Below are positions 49,657-59,957 of a stretch of DNA of 64,000 bases, piece by piece. The notes beneath the pieces are model-generated. The model was not told the origin of the DNA. It made no database searches and saw only the letters and a program-made list of their open reading frames with translations. A program made the translations under genes and the position numbers. Position 1 is the stretch's first letter, and each line of letters begins with the position of its first letter. The stretch spans positions 186,001 through 250,000 of the forward strand of contig NZ_JALBYP010000026.1 of the NCBI RefSeq assembly GCF_022678485.1. The letters run 5' to 3'. This DNA comes from Aliiroseovarius sediminis (lineage in GTDB: Bacteria > Pseudomonadota > Alphaproteobacteria > Rhodobacterales > Rhodobacteraceae).

Positions 49657-51138
49657 TTACCACCATTTTTGCGGCTTTGCCACAAATCCTGCGCGTGCCT
49701 CCACCTCGTGAGCAATATTTAGCAGATCGCCTTCTTCCCACGGACGCCCGATCAGTTGCAGACCCAACGGTAAGCCCTGTGCGTCCAAACCAGCGGGCAC
49801 CGCAATCCCCGGCAGGCCCGCAAGGTTAACGGTCACGGTGAACACATCGTTCAGATACATTTTGACCGGATCGGCATTTTCCATCTCGCCCAACCCAAAC
49901 GCTGCCGATGGTGTGGCGGGCGTCAGGATCGCGTCGATACCTTGCGCGAAAACATCATCAAAATCTTTCTTGATCAATGCGCGCACTTTGCGGGCGCGGT
50001 TGTAATAGGCGTCATAAAACCCGGCGGACAGCACGTAGGTGCCGACCATCACGCGGCGCTGTACCTCGTCACCAAAGCCTTCGGCGCGGGTCTTTTCATA
50101 CATCTCGGTGATGCCATCGCCCTGCCCCAGCTTGGCGCGGTGGCCATAGCGCACCCCGTCATAACGGGCGAGGTTCGAAGACGCCTCGGCCGGCGCAATC
50201 ACATAGTAAGCAGGCAGCGCGTATTTGGTGTGCGGCAGCGAGATATCGATAACCTCGGCCCCTGCATCGCGCAGCATGTCGGCACCATTGGACCACAGCG
50301 CCTCGATCTCGTCAGGCATACCATCCATACGGTATTCTTTGGGCAGACCGATTTTTTTGCCTTTGATATCGCCGGTCAGCATCGCTTCGAAATTCGGCAC
50401 GGGCAGGTCCGCGCTGGTCGAATCTTTCGCATCGTGTCCGCACATGGCTTCCAGCATGATCGCCGCATCGCGCACCGATTTGGTCATTGGACCAGCCTGA
50501 TCCAGCGAGGATGCAAACGCCACGACACCCCAACGCGAACAGCGCCCATAGGTCGGCTTGATGCCCGTGATGCCGGTGAAGGCGGCTGGCTGGCGGATCG
50601 ACCCGCCGGTATCCGTGCCGGTCGCGGCAAGGCAAAGGTCAGCGGCCACGGCGGACGCTGACCCGCCTGACGAGCCGCCCGGTGTCAACTGGCGGTCGTC
50701 GATCTTCCAAGGGTTCACGGCGTTGCCGTAAACGCTCGTCTCGTTCGACGACCCCATCGCAAACTCGTCCATATTGAGCTTGCCTAACATGACGGTGCCA
50801 TTGTCCAAAAGGTTCTGGCTGACAGTCGATTCGTATTCGGGGATGAAGCCCTCAAGAATGCGGCTGCCCGCTTGGCTTGCCACGCCCTTGGTGCAGAACA
50901 GGTCTTTGATGCCCAGCGGAATGCCGCACATATCCGGCGCATCGCCCGCTTTGATGCGGTCGTCCGCCGCCTTGGCTTGGTCACGAGCCAGATCGGGGGT
51001 GTTGTGGACAAACGCGCCCAGCGCGCCCGCGCCTTCAATCTCGGACAAGCACGCGTCAGTCAGTTCAGCAGATGTCAAATCACCCTTACGCATCGCATCG
51101 CGGGCATCGGCAATCGTTAGTTTGTTCAGGTCAGCCAT
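49657..51138 (-). CDS. gatA: Asp/Glu-tRNA amidotransferase subunit A
   Basis: A 493-residue amidase-signature enzyme that frees ammonia from glutamine for GatCAB, which amidates misacylated Glu-tRNA(Gln) or Asp-tRNA(Asn). Motifs: [10 protein letters not shown] (catalytic Lys), [20 protein letters not shown] (cis-Ser) and [15 protein letters not shown] (nucleophile Ser). The frame runs on to 51483, but ATG 51138 (MADLNKL) gives the exact family start and overlaps the gatC stop (TAATG). gatB is not in this window, so the third subunit is encoded elsewhere. Confidence 0.95.
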   Translation of the reverse strand: MADLNKLTIADARDAMRKGDLTSAELTDACLSEIEGAGALGAFVHNTPDLARDQAKAADDRIKAGDAPDMCGIPLGIKDLFCTKGVASQAGSRILEGFIPEYESTVSQNLLDNGTVMLGKLNMDEFAMGSSNETSVYGNAVNPWKIDDRQLTPGGSSGGSASAVAADLCLAATGTDTGGSIRQPAAFTGITGIKPTYGRCSRWGVVAFASSLDQAGPMTKSVRDAAIMLEAMCGHDAKDSTSADLPVPNFEAMLTGDIKGKKIGLPKEYRMDGMPDEIEALWSNGADMLRDAGAEVIDISLPHTKYALPAYYVIAPAEASSNLARYDGVRYGHRAKLGQGDGITEMYEKTRAEGFGDEVQRRVMVGTYVLSAGFYDAYYNRARKVRALIKKDFDDVFAQGIDAILTPATPSAAFGLGEMENADPVKMYLNDVFTVTVNLAGLPGIAVPAGLDAQGLPLGLQLIGRPWEEGDLLNIAHEVEARAGFVAKPQKWW

Positions 51139-51425
51139 TATTCCACCACCTTCGGCACCGCAAAGAAACCTTCGCGCGCGTCTGGCGCATTGGACAGCAC
51201 CTTCTCGGGCATGTTGCCATCCGTCACCACGTCTTCGCGACGTTTCAGGCGCATCGGCGTGACCGAGGTCATCGGCTCGACTCCCTCCACATCCACCTCG
51301 TTCAACTGCTCGATAAAGCCGAGGATCGCGTTGAAGTTTTCGGCAAGCTCCGGCAGGCGGTCTTCTTCGACCTTGATGCGGGCCAGATGCGCAACCTTGC
51401 GCGCGGTTTCGATGTCGATCGACAT
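51138..51425 (-). CDS. gatC: Asp/Glu-tRNA amidotransferase subunit C
   Basis: A 95-residue GatC that wraps around the GatA-GatB interface. Recognisable are [25 protein letters not shown] (N-terminal helices) and the C-terminal [18 protein letters not shown] motif, invariant in the family. I use ATG 51425 ([11 protein letters not shown]). It lies immediately before gatA with overlapping stop/start codons, as in most alphaproteobacteria. Confidence 0.95.
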   Translation of the reverse strand: MSIDIETARKVAHLARIKVEEDRLPELAENFNAILGFIEQLNEVDVEGVEPMTSVTPMRLKRREDVVTDGNMPEKVLSNAPDAREGFFAVPKVVE

Positions 51426-51574
51426 GGGCGGCTCCCGTGTATGTTTCGCCAGATCGTTTAGCGCGCGCGTGCCCCGCCCGCAAGCCATGTGCGCGGGATG
51501 TGACGCTGGCCCACAGGTGACAGGGACGGTTTTGCTGCTAGTCTGACAATGAACGATGAAAAGGGGGGCTTTCC

Positions 51575-52273
51575 ATGCAAATCACATTCCTTGGACATTC
51601 CGGCTTTCGGATCGAGATTGAAGACGCCGTGCTTCTGATTGACCCCTGGCTGGATGGCAACCCGATGTTCCCCGAAGACCGGCGGGACGAGGCCACCGAG
51701 GGCGCGACTCACATCCTGATCACCCACGGACATGGCGACCACGCGTCATCAACCCTTGCAATTGCCCGAGAGAAAGGCATTCCGGTTGCCGCCATTCACG
51801 AACTTGCCACCTTCTGGGGCAATGAAGACGGGGTCGAGACGCTGGGTTTCGGCAAAGGCGGCACCATTGACCTGAACGGGGCGAAGATCACCATGGTGAA
51901 CGCCTCGCATTCCGCCAGTTTCGACTATCTGGACGGAGAACGCCCGCTGTGCGCCGGGGCCGAGGTCGGGTTCATGATCGCGGGTGAAGATCACGTGATC
52001 TATCTGTCCGGCGACACCGACATCATGGCGGATATGGAGTGGATGGGCGATCTGCACAAACCCGATATCGGCATTCTGTGTGCCGGTGGTCATTACACGA
52101 TGGACATGGCGCGAGTGGCTTACGCGGCGAAACGGTATTTCGATTTCGACACTGTGATCCCCTGTCACTACAAGACCTTCCCGATCTTGGCGCAATCCGC
52201 GAACGAGCTTGTTGAAGCCCTGCCCGATGTGAATGTGATCGAGCCAGAAGTGTTGAAGCCGATCACCTTGTAG
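51575..52273 (+). CDS. Metal-dependent hydrolase, MBL fold (UPF0173/YtkL-like)
   Basis: A 232-residue beta-lactamase-fold hydrolase. The zinc motif ITHGHGDHASSTLA (HxHxDH) starts near residue 49. GFMIAGEDHVIYLSGDTDIM and GGHYTMDM supply the later His/Asp ligands, and IPCHYKTFPIL ends the core. The family (UPF0173) has no firm physiological role. GGGGGGC precedes ATG 51575. It converges on tadA with only three bases between the two stops. Confidence 0.88.
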   Translation: MQITFLGHSGFRIEIEDAVLLIDPWLDGNPMFPEDRRDEATEGATHILITHGHGDHASSTLAIAREKGIPVAAIHELATFWGNEDGVETLGFGKGGTIDLNGAKITMVNASHSASFDYLDGERPLCAGAEVGFMIAGEDHVIYLSGDTDIMADMEWMGDLHKPDIGILCAGGHYTMDMARVAYAAKRYFDFDTVIPCHYKTFPILAQSANELVEALPDVNVIEPEVLKPITL

Positions 52274-52276
52274 GGC

Positions 52277-52729
52277 CTATCGCCGGGCGGCGAAGAAGTC
52301 CTTTAGGATCTGCTCGGCCTCGTCCGCGCCGATCCCATCATAGACCTCTGGCACATGGTGGCATTGAGGGTGGGTAAAAATGCGTGGGCCATGTGCGACG
52401 CCGCCCGATTTCGGGTCAGCCGCGCCATAATACACCCGGCGAATGCGCGCGGCGGATATGGCGGTGGCGCACATCGGGCATGGCTCAAGCGTCACGTATA
52501 GATCGTGATCAGGCAGACGTTCAGAACCCACTTGCGCGCATCCCGCGCGGATCACCAAAATCTCGGCGTGGGCGGTGGGATCGTTCAACTCGCGTGTCCG
52601 GTTGCCTGCCGTGGCGACAACCTGCCCAGACGGCGACACCAGCACCGCGCCCACGGGCACCTCACCGCGCTTGGCTGCAGCGCGGGCCTCGTCCAAGGCG
52701 GCGTCCATATGGCTTTTGAAACGGCTCAT
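52277..52729 (-). CDS. tadA: tRNA-specific adenosine deaminase
   Basis: A 150-residue zinc deaminase that makes inosine at position 34 of tRNA(Arg). The HAE motif (H54, A55, E56) and PCPMC (C84, C87) are the complete zinc and proton-shuttle set. The frame is open to 52876, but ATG 52729 (MSRFKSHMDAALDEARAAA) is the standard start. It is divergent from the pseudouridine synthase gene with 71 bases between, which hold both promoters. Confidence 0.95.
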   Translation of the reverse strand: MSRFKSHMDAALDEARAAAKRGEVPVGAVLVSPSGQVVATAGNRTRELNDPTAHAEILVIRAGCAQVGSERLPDHDLYVTLEPCPMCATAISAARIRRVYYGAADPKSGGVAHGPRIFTHPQCHHVPEVYDGIGADEAEQILKDFFAARR

Positions 52730-52800
52730 GCCCCCTTTTGCATTGGACCTGCACGCTTGCCAAGGCTTCCCCTTTGCCCCGCCTCGCGCTATGCGAAGGC

Positions 52801-53781
52801 ATGACAGACAAAAAACGCCCCCCCGTTCCCAAATCCGCCCGTAAACTCGCGCCGAAAAGGCCGGATGCCGCACCAACGGATCCGTCGAAAGGCGACCGCA
52901 TCGCCAAGGTGCTGGCCCGCGCCGGTGTCGCCAGCCGACGCGAGGCGGAACGGATGATTGAAGTGGGGCGCGTGACCGTGAACGGCACGGTGATCGACAG
53001 CCCCGCCCTGAACGTCACGCCCAAGGATGAGATCCTGTTTGACGGCGCGCCGCTGGCCGAACCCGAACCGCCGCGTATGTGGCTGTATTACAAGCCCATC
53101 GGCCTTGTGACGACGGAACGCGACGAAAAGGGGCGCGACACTGTTTTCAACAATCTGCCTGACGACCTGCCCCGTGTAATGAGCGTCGGGCGGCTTGACC
53201 TGAACTCGGAAGGTCTGCTGCTTCTGACCAATGACGGCGAAGTGAAACGAAAGCTGGAGCTGCCATCAACCGGGTGGTCGCGCAAATACCGCGTGCGGGT
53301 GAACGGGCGACCTACCGAGGATACGCTGGCCCCGGTGCGCAAGGGTCTGACCATCGACGGCGAGCGGTTCCAGCCGATGGCTGTATCTCTCGACCGGCAG
53401 CAAGGCGCAAACGCTTGGCTGACCGTAACCCTGCGCGAAGGCAAAAACCGCGAGGTGCGCCGCGCGATGGAAGCCGTGGGCCTGACCGTGAACCGCCTGC
53501 TGCGTGTCAGTTATGGCCCCTTCCAACTGGGCGAATTAAAACCCGGCGAGGTCGAGGAAATCCGCCAACGTGTCGTGCGTGATCCGCTTGGGATGGAGGA
53601 TGCAAAGCCAACGCCAGTGCGTACGCGCAAAGAAATCCCGCGCGGCAAACACGGCAGCAAACCGGGTGCAAAGCCTGCGTTCAAAGGGACTGGTCGTCCT
53701 GGCGGGAAACCGGGGCAGCGCCCGGCGGGGAAAGGCCCCGGCGGCAAACCGCAGGGACGTCCCGGTTCGCGTAAGAAATAA
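52801..53781 (+). CDS. Ribosomal RNA large-subunit pseudouridine synthase, RluB-like
   Basis: A 326-residue enzyme of the RsuA/RluB/E/F group. After a basic N-terminal tail, an S4 RNA-binding domain (about residues 28-75: DRIAKVLARAGVASRREAERMIEVGRVTVNG) leads to the catalytic domain with SVGRLDLNSEGLLLLTNDGEV (catalytic Asp in RLD). The last ~55 residues are a Lys/Gly/Pro-rich low-complexity tail (KPGAKPAFKGTGRPGGKPGQ), common in marine alphaproteobacterial homologues and probably RNA-binding. The start is ATG 52801 rather than the out-of-family extension to 52738. It modifies 23S rRNA. Confidence 0.92.
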   Translation: MTDKKRPPVPKSARKLAPKRPDAAPTDPSKGDRIAKVLARAGVASRREAERMIEVGRVTVNGTVIDSPALNVTPKDEILFDGAPLAEPEPPRMWLYYKPIGLVTTERDEKGRDTVFNNLPDDLPRVMSVGRLDLNSEGLLLLTNDGEVKRKLELPSTGWSRKYRVRVNGRPTEDTLAPVRKGLTIDGERFQPMAVSLDRQQGANAWLTVTLREGKNREVRRAMEAVGLTVNRLLRVSYGPFQLGELKPGEVEEIRQRVVRDPLGMEDAKPTPVRTRKEIPRGKHGSKPGAKPAFKGTGRPGGKPGQRPAGKGPGGKPQGRPGSRKK

Positions 53782-53793
53782 CGTGGTTGCAGA

Positions 53794-55299
53794 TCAGAAA
53801 AGCGAGCCCTGATCGGGAGCATCTTTTTTGGGCTTGGACTTGGTCGCGGGTTTGGTCGGCCTCGCGGCTGTCGCTGACTCATCCAGTGACAATCGCCCAT
53901 CCGCAAACTCGATCTCAAGCGCTTTGGCCTGCGCGGCGGCGGCTTGGGTCGTCACGACATCTCCGTCGCCCCGCACAACCGCATAGCCACGCTTCAACGT
54001 CTCGGTGTAGCCCAGCGTTTGGCGCATCCGCTCCAATGCAGACAACCGATCCTCATGCCGCTTTGTATTCGACAGAAAGGCACGATCCAATCGCGCGGTC
54101 AGTCCGCTGATCTCGACCGTCCGTCGTTTGTTCGCGTCTGTGATACGATCCGGATCCAATCGTACCGCCACCATATCAAGCCGGTCCCGCATCGGCGCAA
54201 GCCGAGAGGTCAGAACACGCGGGCGCAGACCCGCTGACGCCTCAGACAACTTCACGCGCCGTTGCTGCGTCATGTACCGCAAGGCAGAGGGCAGTTTGTG
54301 GCTGGCCGTATCCAACCGCTGGCGTGGGTTTTCCAACAACGCCTCGGGGCGCGGCAGGGCGCGGGCCAAGTCACGCAGCCGCTGGCCGCGTTGCATCAGC
54401 GCCTGTTCAAGCGACCGGGTCAGTCGGGTGCCCTGCTCCTCGGCCCAAGCCAGCAACTCCATCCGCACCGGCACGGCATGTTCGGCAGCCGCCGTCGGTG
54501 TGGGCGCGCGCAGATCGGACACATAGTCGATCAGGGTCGTGTCCGTTTCATGCCCCACAGCAGAGATGACAGGAATTTCCGAAGCCGCCACAGCGCGGGC
54601 GACGTTTTCTTCGTTGAAGCCCCACAAATCCTCTATCGAGCCACCACCACGTGCGACGATCAGCAGATCCGGCCGGGGCAGCGCGCCACCCGGTTGCAAA
54701 CGGTTGAAGCCTTCGATCGCGGCGGCAACCTGAGGCGCGCTCGCTTCACCCTGAACGGCCACTGGCCAAATCAGCACCTTGCGCGGGAAGCGATCCCGCA
54801 AACGGTGCAGAATATCGCGGATGACGGCACCTGAGGGCGAGGTCACAACGCCAATCACGTCGGGCAGGAAAGGCAGCTTCTTCTTGCGTTCAGGCGCAAA
54901 AAGCCCTTCTGCAGCCAGTGCTTTCTTGCGCTTTTCCAACATCGCCATCAACGCGCCTTCACCCGCGACGACGACATCATCGACGTTGATTTGGTATTTG
55001 GACTGGCTGCCGAAGGTCGTGATCTTGCCTGAAACGATCACTTCCATGCCTTCCTCGGGCATGATTGAAAGGCGGCTGACCTGTCCCTTCCAACTGACGG
55101 CAGCGATCACAGACCGATCATCTTTCACATCAAAATACAAATGGCCCGACCGTGCCAGCATCACGCGCCCGACCTCGCCGCGGACGCGGACGCGACCAAA
55201 CGCGCCCTCGATTGTCTTTTTCACCGCGCCAGAGATTTCCGAAACGGTAAACTCGGGCGCATTCTGGCCGGGGGTGGGGTCGTCAATCAGCTCGGACAT
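53794..55299 (-). CDS. xseA: Exodeoxyribonuclease VII large subunit
   Basis: A 501-residue nuclease subunit. An N-terminal OB-fold (VRGEVGRVMLARSGHLYFDVKDD, about residues 38-60) is followed by the catalytic region with PDVIGVVTSPSGAVIRDILHRLRDRFPRKVLIWPVAVQGE and RGGGSIEDLWGFNEENVARAV, then VGHETDTTLIDYVSDLRAPTPTAAAE and a coiled-coil C-terminus. With XseB it degrades single-stranded DNA. ATG 55299. It is divergent from purD across 75 bases. Confidence 0.95.
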   Translation of the reverse strand: MSELIDDPTPGQNAPEFTVSEISGAVKKTIEGAFGRVRVRGEVGRVMLARSGHLYFDVKDDRSVIAAVSWKGQVSRLSIMPEEGMEVIVSGKITTFGSQSKYQINVDDVVVAGEGALMAMLEKRKKALAAEGLFAPERKKKLPFLPDVIGVVTSPSGAVIRDILHRLRDRFPRKVLIWPVAVQGEASAPQVAAAIEGFNRLQPGGALPRPDLLIVARGGGSIEDLWGFNEENVARAVAASEIPVISAVGHETDTTLIDYVSDLRAPTPTAAAEHAVPVRMELLAWAEEQGTRLTRSLEQALMQRGQRLRDLARALPRPEALLENPRQRLDTASHKLPSALRYMTQQRRVKLSEASAGLRPRVLTSRLAPMRDRLDMVAVRLDPDRITDANKRRTVEISGLTARLDRAFLSNTKRHEDRLSALERMRQTLGYTETLKRGYAVVRGDGDVVTTQAAAAQAKALEIEFADGRLSLDESATAARPTKPATKSKPKKDAPDQGSLF

Positions 55300-55374
55300 A
55301 CTGCCTCAGTTCTTGTGCATTGCTCGCCTCGACCTTAGAACGCCGATGACAGAAGGCCAAGCGGGGGACGAGCC

Positions 55375-56637
55375 ATGAACATCCTTATTCTGGGCAGCGG
55401 CGGGCGCGAACATGCGCTTGCATGGGCTGTGATGCAAAACCCGAAATGTGATCGGTTGATCGTGGCGCCCGGAAATGCAGGAATGGCCCAGATCGCAGAG
55501 TGTGCGACGCTGGACATTGAAAACGGCGACGCGGTCGTGACGTTTGCGCAGCAAAACACCATTGATTTCGTCATCATCGGGCCGGAAGCGCCGCTGACCA
55601 AAGGCGTGGCCGACCGTCTGCACGAGGCGGGCGTCAACGTCTTCGGCCCATCGGCAGAAGCCGCAAAACTGGAAGCCTCGAAGTTCTTTACCAAAGAAAT
55701 CTGCGATGCAGCAGGCGCGCCCACGGCGGCCTATGGCCACTTCACCGACGCAGACGCCGCCAAGGCCTATATCCGCGAACAAGGCGCACCGATCGTGGTC
55801 AAGGCCGACGGGTTGGCTGCAGGCAAGGGCGTGATCGTCGCGATGGATGAGCAGACGGCGCTGGACGCTATCGACGATATGTTCGGCGGCGCGTTTGGCG
55901 GGGCTGGCGCAGAAGTTGTGATCGAGGAGTTTATGGATGGCGAGGAAGCATCTTATTTCATCCTCTGCGATGGCACGACCGCACTGCCCATCGGCACCGC
56001 GCAGGACCACAAGCGCGTGGGCGATGGCGATACGGGGCTGAACACCGGCGGCATGGGCGCCTATTCCCCTGCCCCGGTTTTGACCGACGACATTGCCGCC
56101 CGCGCAATGCGCGAGATCATTGAGCCCACCGTGGCCGAAATGGCCAAACGCGGTACGCCCTATCAGGGCGTTCTGTATGCGGGGTTCATGATCAAAGATG
56201 GCCAGGCGCGGCTGGTGGAATACAACGCCCGATTCGGCGATCCGGAATGTCAGGTCTTGATGATGCGGCTGGGCGCGCAGGCGCTGGATCTGATGCTTGC
56301 TTGCGCCGAAGGACGACTTGATGAAGCGCAAGTCAACTGGGCAAATGACCACGCGATCACCGTGGTGATGGCGGCCAACGGCTATCCCGGACCTTATCAG
56401 AAGGGGTCGGTCATCAAGGGCTTGGACGATCTGCCGGAGGATTCAATGAACATGGTATTTCATGCTGCCACCACCAAAGTGGATGGCGAGATCACAGCCA
56501 CCGGTGGGCGTGTTCTGAACATCACCGCCCGCGGCGACAGCCTGCAAGAGGCCCGCGACCGCGCCTATGCGATGATCGAAAAGATTGACTGGGCCGAGGG
56601 GTTCAACCGTTCCGATATTGGCTGGCGGGCGCTATAG
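55375..56637 (+). CDS. purD: Phosphoribosylamine--glycine ligase
   Basis: A 420-residue ATP-grasp enzyme that joins glycine to phosphoribosylamine in purine synthesis. It starts MNILILGSGGREHALAWAV, the GARS N-terminal domain. FGPSAEAAKLEASKFFTKEI and VVKADGLAAGKGVIVA form the ATP-grasp site, GMGAYSP and YNARFGDPECQVLMMRL the conserved metal region. Length and motifs are complete. It has GGGGACGAGCC upstream of ATG 55375. Its place next to the purine-salvage theme of the window is probably coincidence. Confidence 0.96.
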   Translation: MNILILGSGGREHALAWAVMQNPKCDRLIVAPGNAGMAQIAECATLDIENGDAVVTFAQQNTIDFVIIGPEAPLTKGVADRLHEAGVNVFGPSAEAAKLEASKFFTKEICDAAGAPTAAYGHFTDADAAKAYIREQGAPIVVKADGLAAGKGVIVAMDEQTALDAIDDMFGGAFGGAGAEVVIEEFMDGEEASYFILCDGTTALPIGTAQDHKRVGDGDTGLNTGGMGAYSPAPVLTDDIAARAMREIIEPTVAEMAKRGTPYQGVLYAGFMIKDGQARLVEYNARFGDPECQVLMMRLGAQALDLMLACAEGRLDEAQVNWANDHAITVVMAANGYPGPYQKGSVIKGLDDLPEDSMNMVFHAATTKVDGEITATGGRVLNITARGDSLQEARDRAYAMIEKIDWAEGFNRSDIGWRAL

Positions 56638-56664
56638 GCGCCGGCCAGCCGCAGCGCCAAAACT

Positions 56665-57018
<354 letters not shown>

Positions 57019-57109
57019 CTAGACAAGGCAGATAGACAAGGCCAACAGGATTTGCGAGGGCTGATGCGCAAAGATTACGGGCGGACGGAAAACTTTTTAC
57101 GAAACAAAG

Positions 57110-57145
57110 ACAAACGCCCCGAAAACGCCTTGGGCGCGCGGGGCG
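57110..57145 (-). terminator. Probable terminator between the 114-residue gene and the ferredoxin gene
   Basis: On the reverse strand CGCCCCG and CGGGGCG pair around a 17-base GC-rich loop, followed by TTTGTCTTTG. It follows the 114-residue gene stop by about 50 bases. The 188-base gap otherwise contains the ferredoxin promoter and nothing else recognised. Confidence 0.6.
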
Positions 57146-57194
57146 ACAGTCATTGCATTGCGGTGATCCAGATCGAGTAGAGGCAAAGCCCCGA

Positions 57195-57539
57195 TTAAAG
57201 CAGGCCCGCCAACTGTCCGGCAATCGCCTGCGTGACAGGATCCGCCTGCATCACCCAAGCGCCAGCCTGTTCGATCAGCGTTCCCTGGGCCAAGCGGTCC
57301 AAACGGTCCGTGTAATTCAAAGCGCCCACTTGGCTAAGCATGAACCCCTTGAACACCATGAAGCCGATCAGCGTCAGCACCAATCCCTTGATGGGGAACC
57401 CGCGCCGCATCCGACGTTGGCGGGGCACCAACAAGCCATCACGTTCGACCAGCTCCACATACCCATTGGTAAATCGACGATGTTGGCGGCTAATTCCACG
57501 CACTCTCTTTTGAAAGTCTTGAACTTGTGCATCAGTCAC
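57195..57539 (-). CDS. Conserved small membrane protein
   Basis: A 114-residue protein with a charged N-terminus (VTDAQVQDFQKRVRGISRQHRRF), a single hydrophobic helix at about residues 50-70 (FPIKGLVLTLIGFMVFKGFML) and a C-terminal soluble segment. I choose GTG 57539, with GGGGAGGG seven bases upstream, over the TTG eight codons earlier, which would start inside the ribosome site. The upstream 107 bases are very AT-rich. Function is unknown. Confidence 0.72.
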   Translation of the reverse strand: MTDAQVQDFQKRVRGISRQHRRFTNGYVELVERDGLLVPRQRRMRRGFPIKGLVLTLIGFMVFKGFMLSQVGALNYTDRLDRLAQGTLIEQAGAWVMQADPVTQAIAGQLAGLL

Positions 57540-57646
57540 TTTCAATCCCTCCCCTATTAACAAAAAATAAAAATAATTTTCATGAATCAGAATATGGCAA
57601 AAAAGTGCTTGTGACTAGAAAGCAGTCAAATTTTAGGCGAAAAAGA

Positions 57647-58519
57647 TTAATTTTTGCGGAGGATTAGCGTCGTCCAGTCGACAATCTCGGTTCGTTCAAC
57701 AAGATTAAACCCATTTTCGGCATAAACGGCGATCACCTCGTCCGCTTGCGGGTTCAGAATCCCCGAAAGAATCGCATACCCTTTGGGCGAAATATTCTTT
57801 CCCATATCCGGCGCAAGACCAATCAAGGGGCCTTTCAGGATATTTGCGAACACAAGATCAAAGGGGATGGCATCTTGCAATTCGGGGGCGTTGAAACCAG
57901 CGGCTTCAACGCAGCAAATGCGGTCTTCCAGGTTGTTGGCAGCAATATTGGCCTTGGCCACATCAACCGCAACTTGGTCGATATCGCTTGCCAGCACCGG
58001 GTTGGGCCAGATGCGGGCGGCGGCCATCGCCAAAACAGCGGTCCCACAGCCAATGTCGACAACATTCTTGCCGACGAACCCCTGCCCGGCCAGTTTATCC
58101 AACGCTTGCAAGCATCCCAGCGTCGTGCCGTGATGGCCGGTGCCAAAGGCCATCGCGGCTTCGATCAACAAGGCGATCTTGCCATCGGGCACCTGATCGG
58201 CGTCATGACTGCCATAGACAAAGAAACGCCCCGCCTCGACCGGTGACAATTCGCGACGGACATGGGCGACCCAATCGACCTCGGGTAATTCCGAGACGGC
58301 GAAATCCTGCGCGCCGTGCATCGTGGCCAATAGCGCAAGCCCCGCAGGGTCGGGTTGTTCGACAAAATAAGCACCTACTTCCCAGATGCCCGCACCATCC
58401 TCGATTTCAAACATGCCAACGCCGGTCGGCTCGGGCGTTAGGTTTTCCATCGCGGCGCCAAGCGCCTCGGCGGCGGCTTGACCTTTCAAGGTGGTCAGAG
58501 CGGTCCATGTGGTCATCAT
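57647..58519 (-). CDS. prmA: Ribosomal protein L11 methyltransferase
   Basis: A 290-residue SAM-dependent methyltransferase that trimethylates L11. The SAM-binding loop is VVDIGCGTAVLAMAAARIW (motif I, about residues 158-176), preceded by the PrmA-specific MAFGTGHHGTTLGCL. VFANILKGPLIGLAPD is the NIL(A)-type motif IV. Two adjacent ATGs (58519 and 58516) share the same ribosome site (AAGGATG). It closely follows an MFS gene on the same strand (stop at 58588). Confidence 0.93.
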   Translation of the reverse strand: MMTTWTALTTLKGQAAAEALGAAMENLTPEPTGVGMFEIEDGAGIWEVGAYFVEQPDPAGLALLATMHGAQDFAVSELPEVDWVAHVRRELSPVEAGRFFVYGSHDADQVPDGKIALLIEAAMAFGTGHHGTTLGCLQALDKLAGQGFVGKNVVDIGCGTAVLAMAAARIWPNPVLASDIDQVAVDVAKANIAANNLEDRICCVEAAGFNAPELQDAIPFDLVFANILKGPLIGLAPDMGKNISPKGYAILSGILNPQADEVIAVYAENGFNLVERTEIVDWTTLILRKN

Positions 58520-58587
58520 GCCATCCTTTCAACTGCACCTTTTGGCCTAGTGCGCGGCGTGGGGCGGGTCAACTGTTTCGCCCTGCC

Positions 58588-59823
58588 CTACCGCACAACC
58601 TGCCGCAACGGAGGCGCAAACACTGTTTCGTTGCCCTTCTCCGGATGGCGCGGGATCAAAAGCGCCAGCATCAGCGAGACCGCCGCCATTCCGGCAGCAA
58701 GCCCGAACACCGCTCCCGGTGACACGACCCACAGGTACCCAAGAAGCGCGGGCAGGAACACAGCCGCAATGTGGTTGATTGTAAACGCCACCGCCGCAGT
58801 GGGCGCAATATCTTGCGGGTCTGCGATCTTTTGGAAATAGGTTTTCAATGCGAAAGCCAGTGCAAAGAACATGTGATCCAACACGTAAAGCACCGCCGCC
58901 AGCACAACACCCCACCCAAAATAATAAATGCCGCCATAAGCCAGAAACACACCGACCAGCCCGACATATTCGAATGCCAGCGCACGGCGTTCGCCCCATT
59001 TCGCGACCGCTTTACCCATCAAGGGCGCAAAGAAGATATTGGCGGCATAGTTGATCAGGAACAGGGCTGTAATTTCGTGCACCTCGAACCCGAAGCGTTC
59101 AACCATCATGAAGGCGGCAAACACCGTGAAAATCTGACGCCGCGCACCGGACATGAATTGCAAGGCGTAATACAGCCAATAGCGCCGGCGCAGCACGAAC
59201 TGCTTCAGTTGCGGCTCGGGGCTTTCGAATTGCGGGTAGGCGAAGAAGCAAAAGATCGCGACGGCCAATGTCGTCCCACCTGCAAGCATATAGACGAGGT
59301 TATAGCTAAGGTCGAAGGTCTTCCATGTCAGGACCAGCAACCCATAACTGACTAACCCCGCCGCCGAGCTGATCGCCATGATCCAACCCAACATCTGCGG
59401 CGCGCGCTTCTTGTCGATCCATTGCAGTTGAAGCGACTGATTCACCGTCTCGAAGTAATGAAACCCAATAGACGACAGCATCGTGATCGTCAGAATGCCA
59501 CCAAAGCTGGGGAACCACGCGGTCACCGCCGTGGCAGCACCCAGCAGGCCCAGCGCCACGATCCCCAGAACCTGTTCGCGAAACAGCATCAGAAGGGCGA
59601 TCACCCCGATGGCCAGAAACCCCGGAATTTCGCGCACCGTATGCAGCCAGCCGATTTCGACACCGGTAAAGCCTGCAGCGTCGATCACGAAGTTGTTTAA
59701 AAGAGCCGACCAGGTGAAAAAAGCAACCGGCATCCCCGCCGCCATCAACATCAGCAGGAAAATGGGGCGGCGCCAAAATGGCAAGGCGCGCGCTTGGTCA
59801 AGAGTCAGGATCTGAAGTCTCAT
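58588..59823 (-). CDS. MFS transporter
   Basis: A 411-residue inner-membrane protein with twelve predicted helices in two halves. LNNFVIDAAGFTGVEIGWLHTVREIPGFLAIG (about residues 44-75) contains the loop between helices 1 and 2; the second half starts with FVLRRRYWLYYALQFMSGARRQIFTVFAAFMMVERF. The substrate is unknown. I start at ATG 59823, two codons after the GTG that begins the open frame. It is divergent from the YeeE/YedE transporter; the 134-base gap contains an AT-rich palindrome. Confidence 0.85.
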   Translation of the reverse strand: MRLQILTLDQARALPFWRRPIFLLMLMAAGMPVAFFTWSALLNNFVIDAAGFTGVEIGWLHTVREIPGFLAIGVIALLMLFREQVLGIVALGLLGAATAVTAWFPSFGGILTITMLSSIGFHYFETVNQSLQLQWIDKKRAPQMLGWIMAISSAAGLVSYGLLVLTWKTFDLSYNLVYMLAGGTTLAVAIFCFFAYPQFESPEPQLKQFVLRRRYWLYYALQFMSGARRQIFTVFAAFMMVERFGFEVHEITALFLINYAANIFFAPLMGKAVAKWGERRALAFEYVGLVGVFLAYGGIYYFGWGVVLAAVLYVLDHMFFALAFALKTYFQKIADPQDIAPTAAVAFTINHIAAVFLPALLGYLWVVSPGAVFGLAAGMAAVSLMLALLIPRHPEKGNETVFAPPLRQVVR

Positions 59824-59880
59824 AATCACGCCATACGCTCGTTATCCCCAGTTGGCGAGCCGTTAACGCATTCGCTCAAG

Positions 59881-59900
59881 CATATATGTTTATGATATAA
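59881..59900. promoter_or_regulatory. AT-rich palindromic element before the YeeE/YedE gene
   Basis: CATATATG (59881-59888) is a perfect palindrome followed by TTTATGATATAAG. It is much more AT-rich than the surroundings and lies 58 bases before the YeeE/YedE start. Related transporters are often under ArsR-type sulfur sensors (BigR/YgaV), which bind AT-rich dyads, but no such regulator is in the window. Confidence 0.35.
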
Positions 59901-59957
59901 GTCAAGATGTGCAGGTCGGAAACACGTTAAGATTACTGGAAAAGCAAGAGAGACCAG

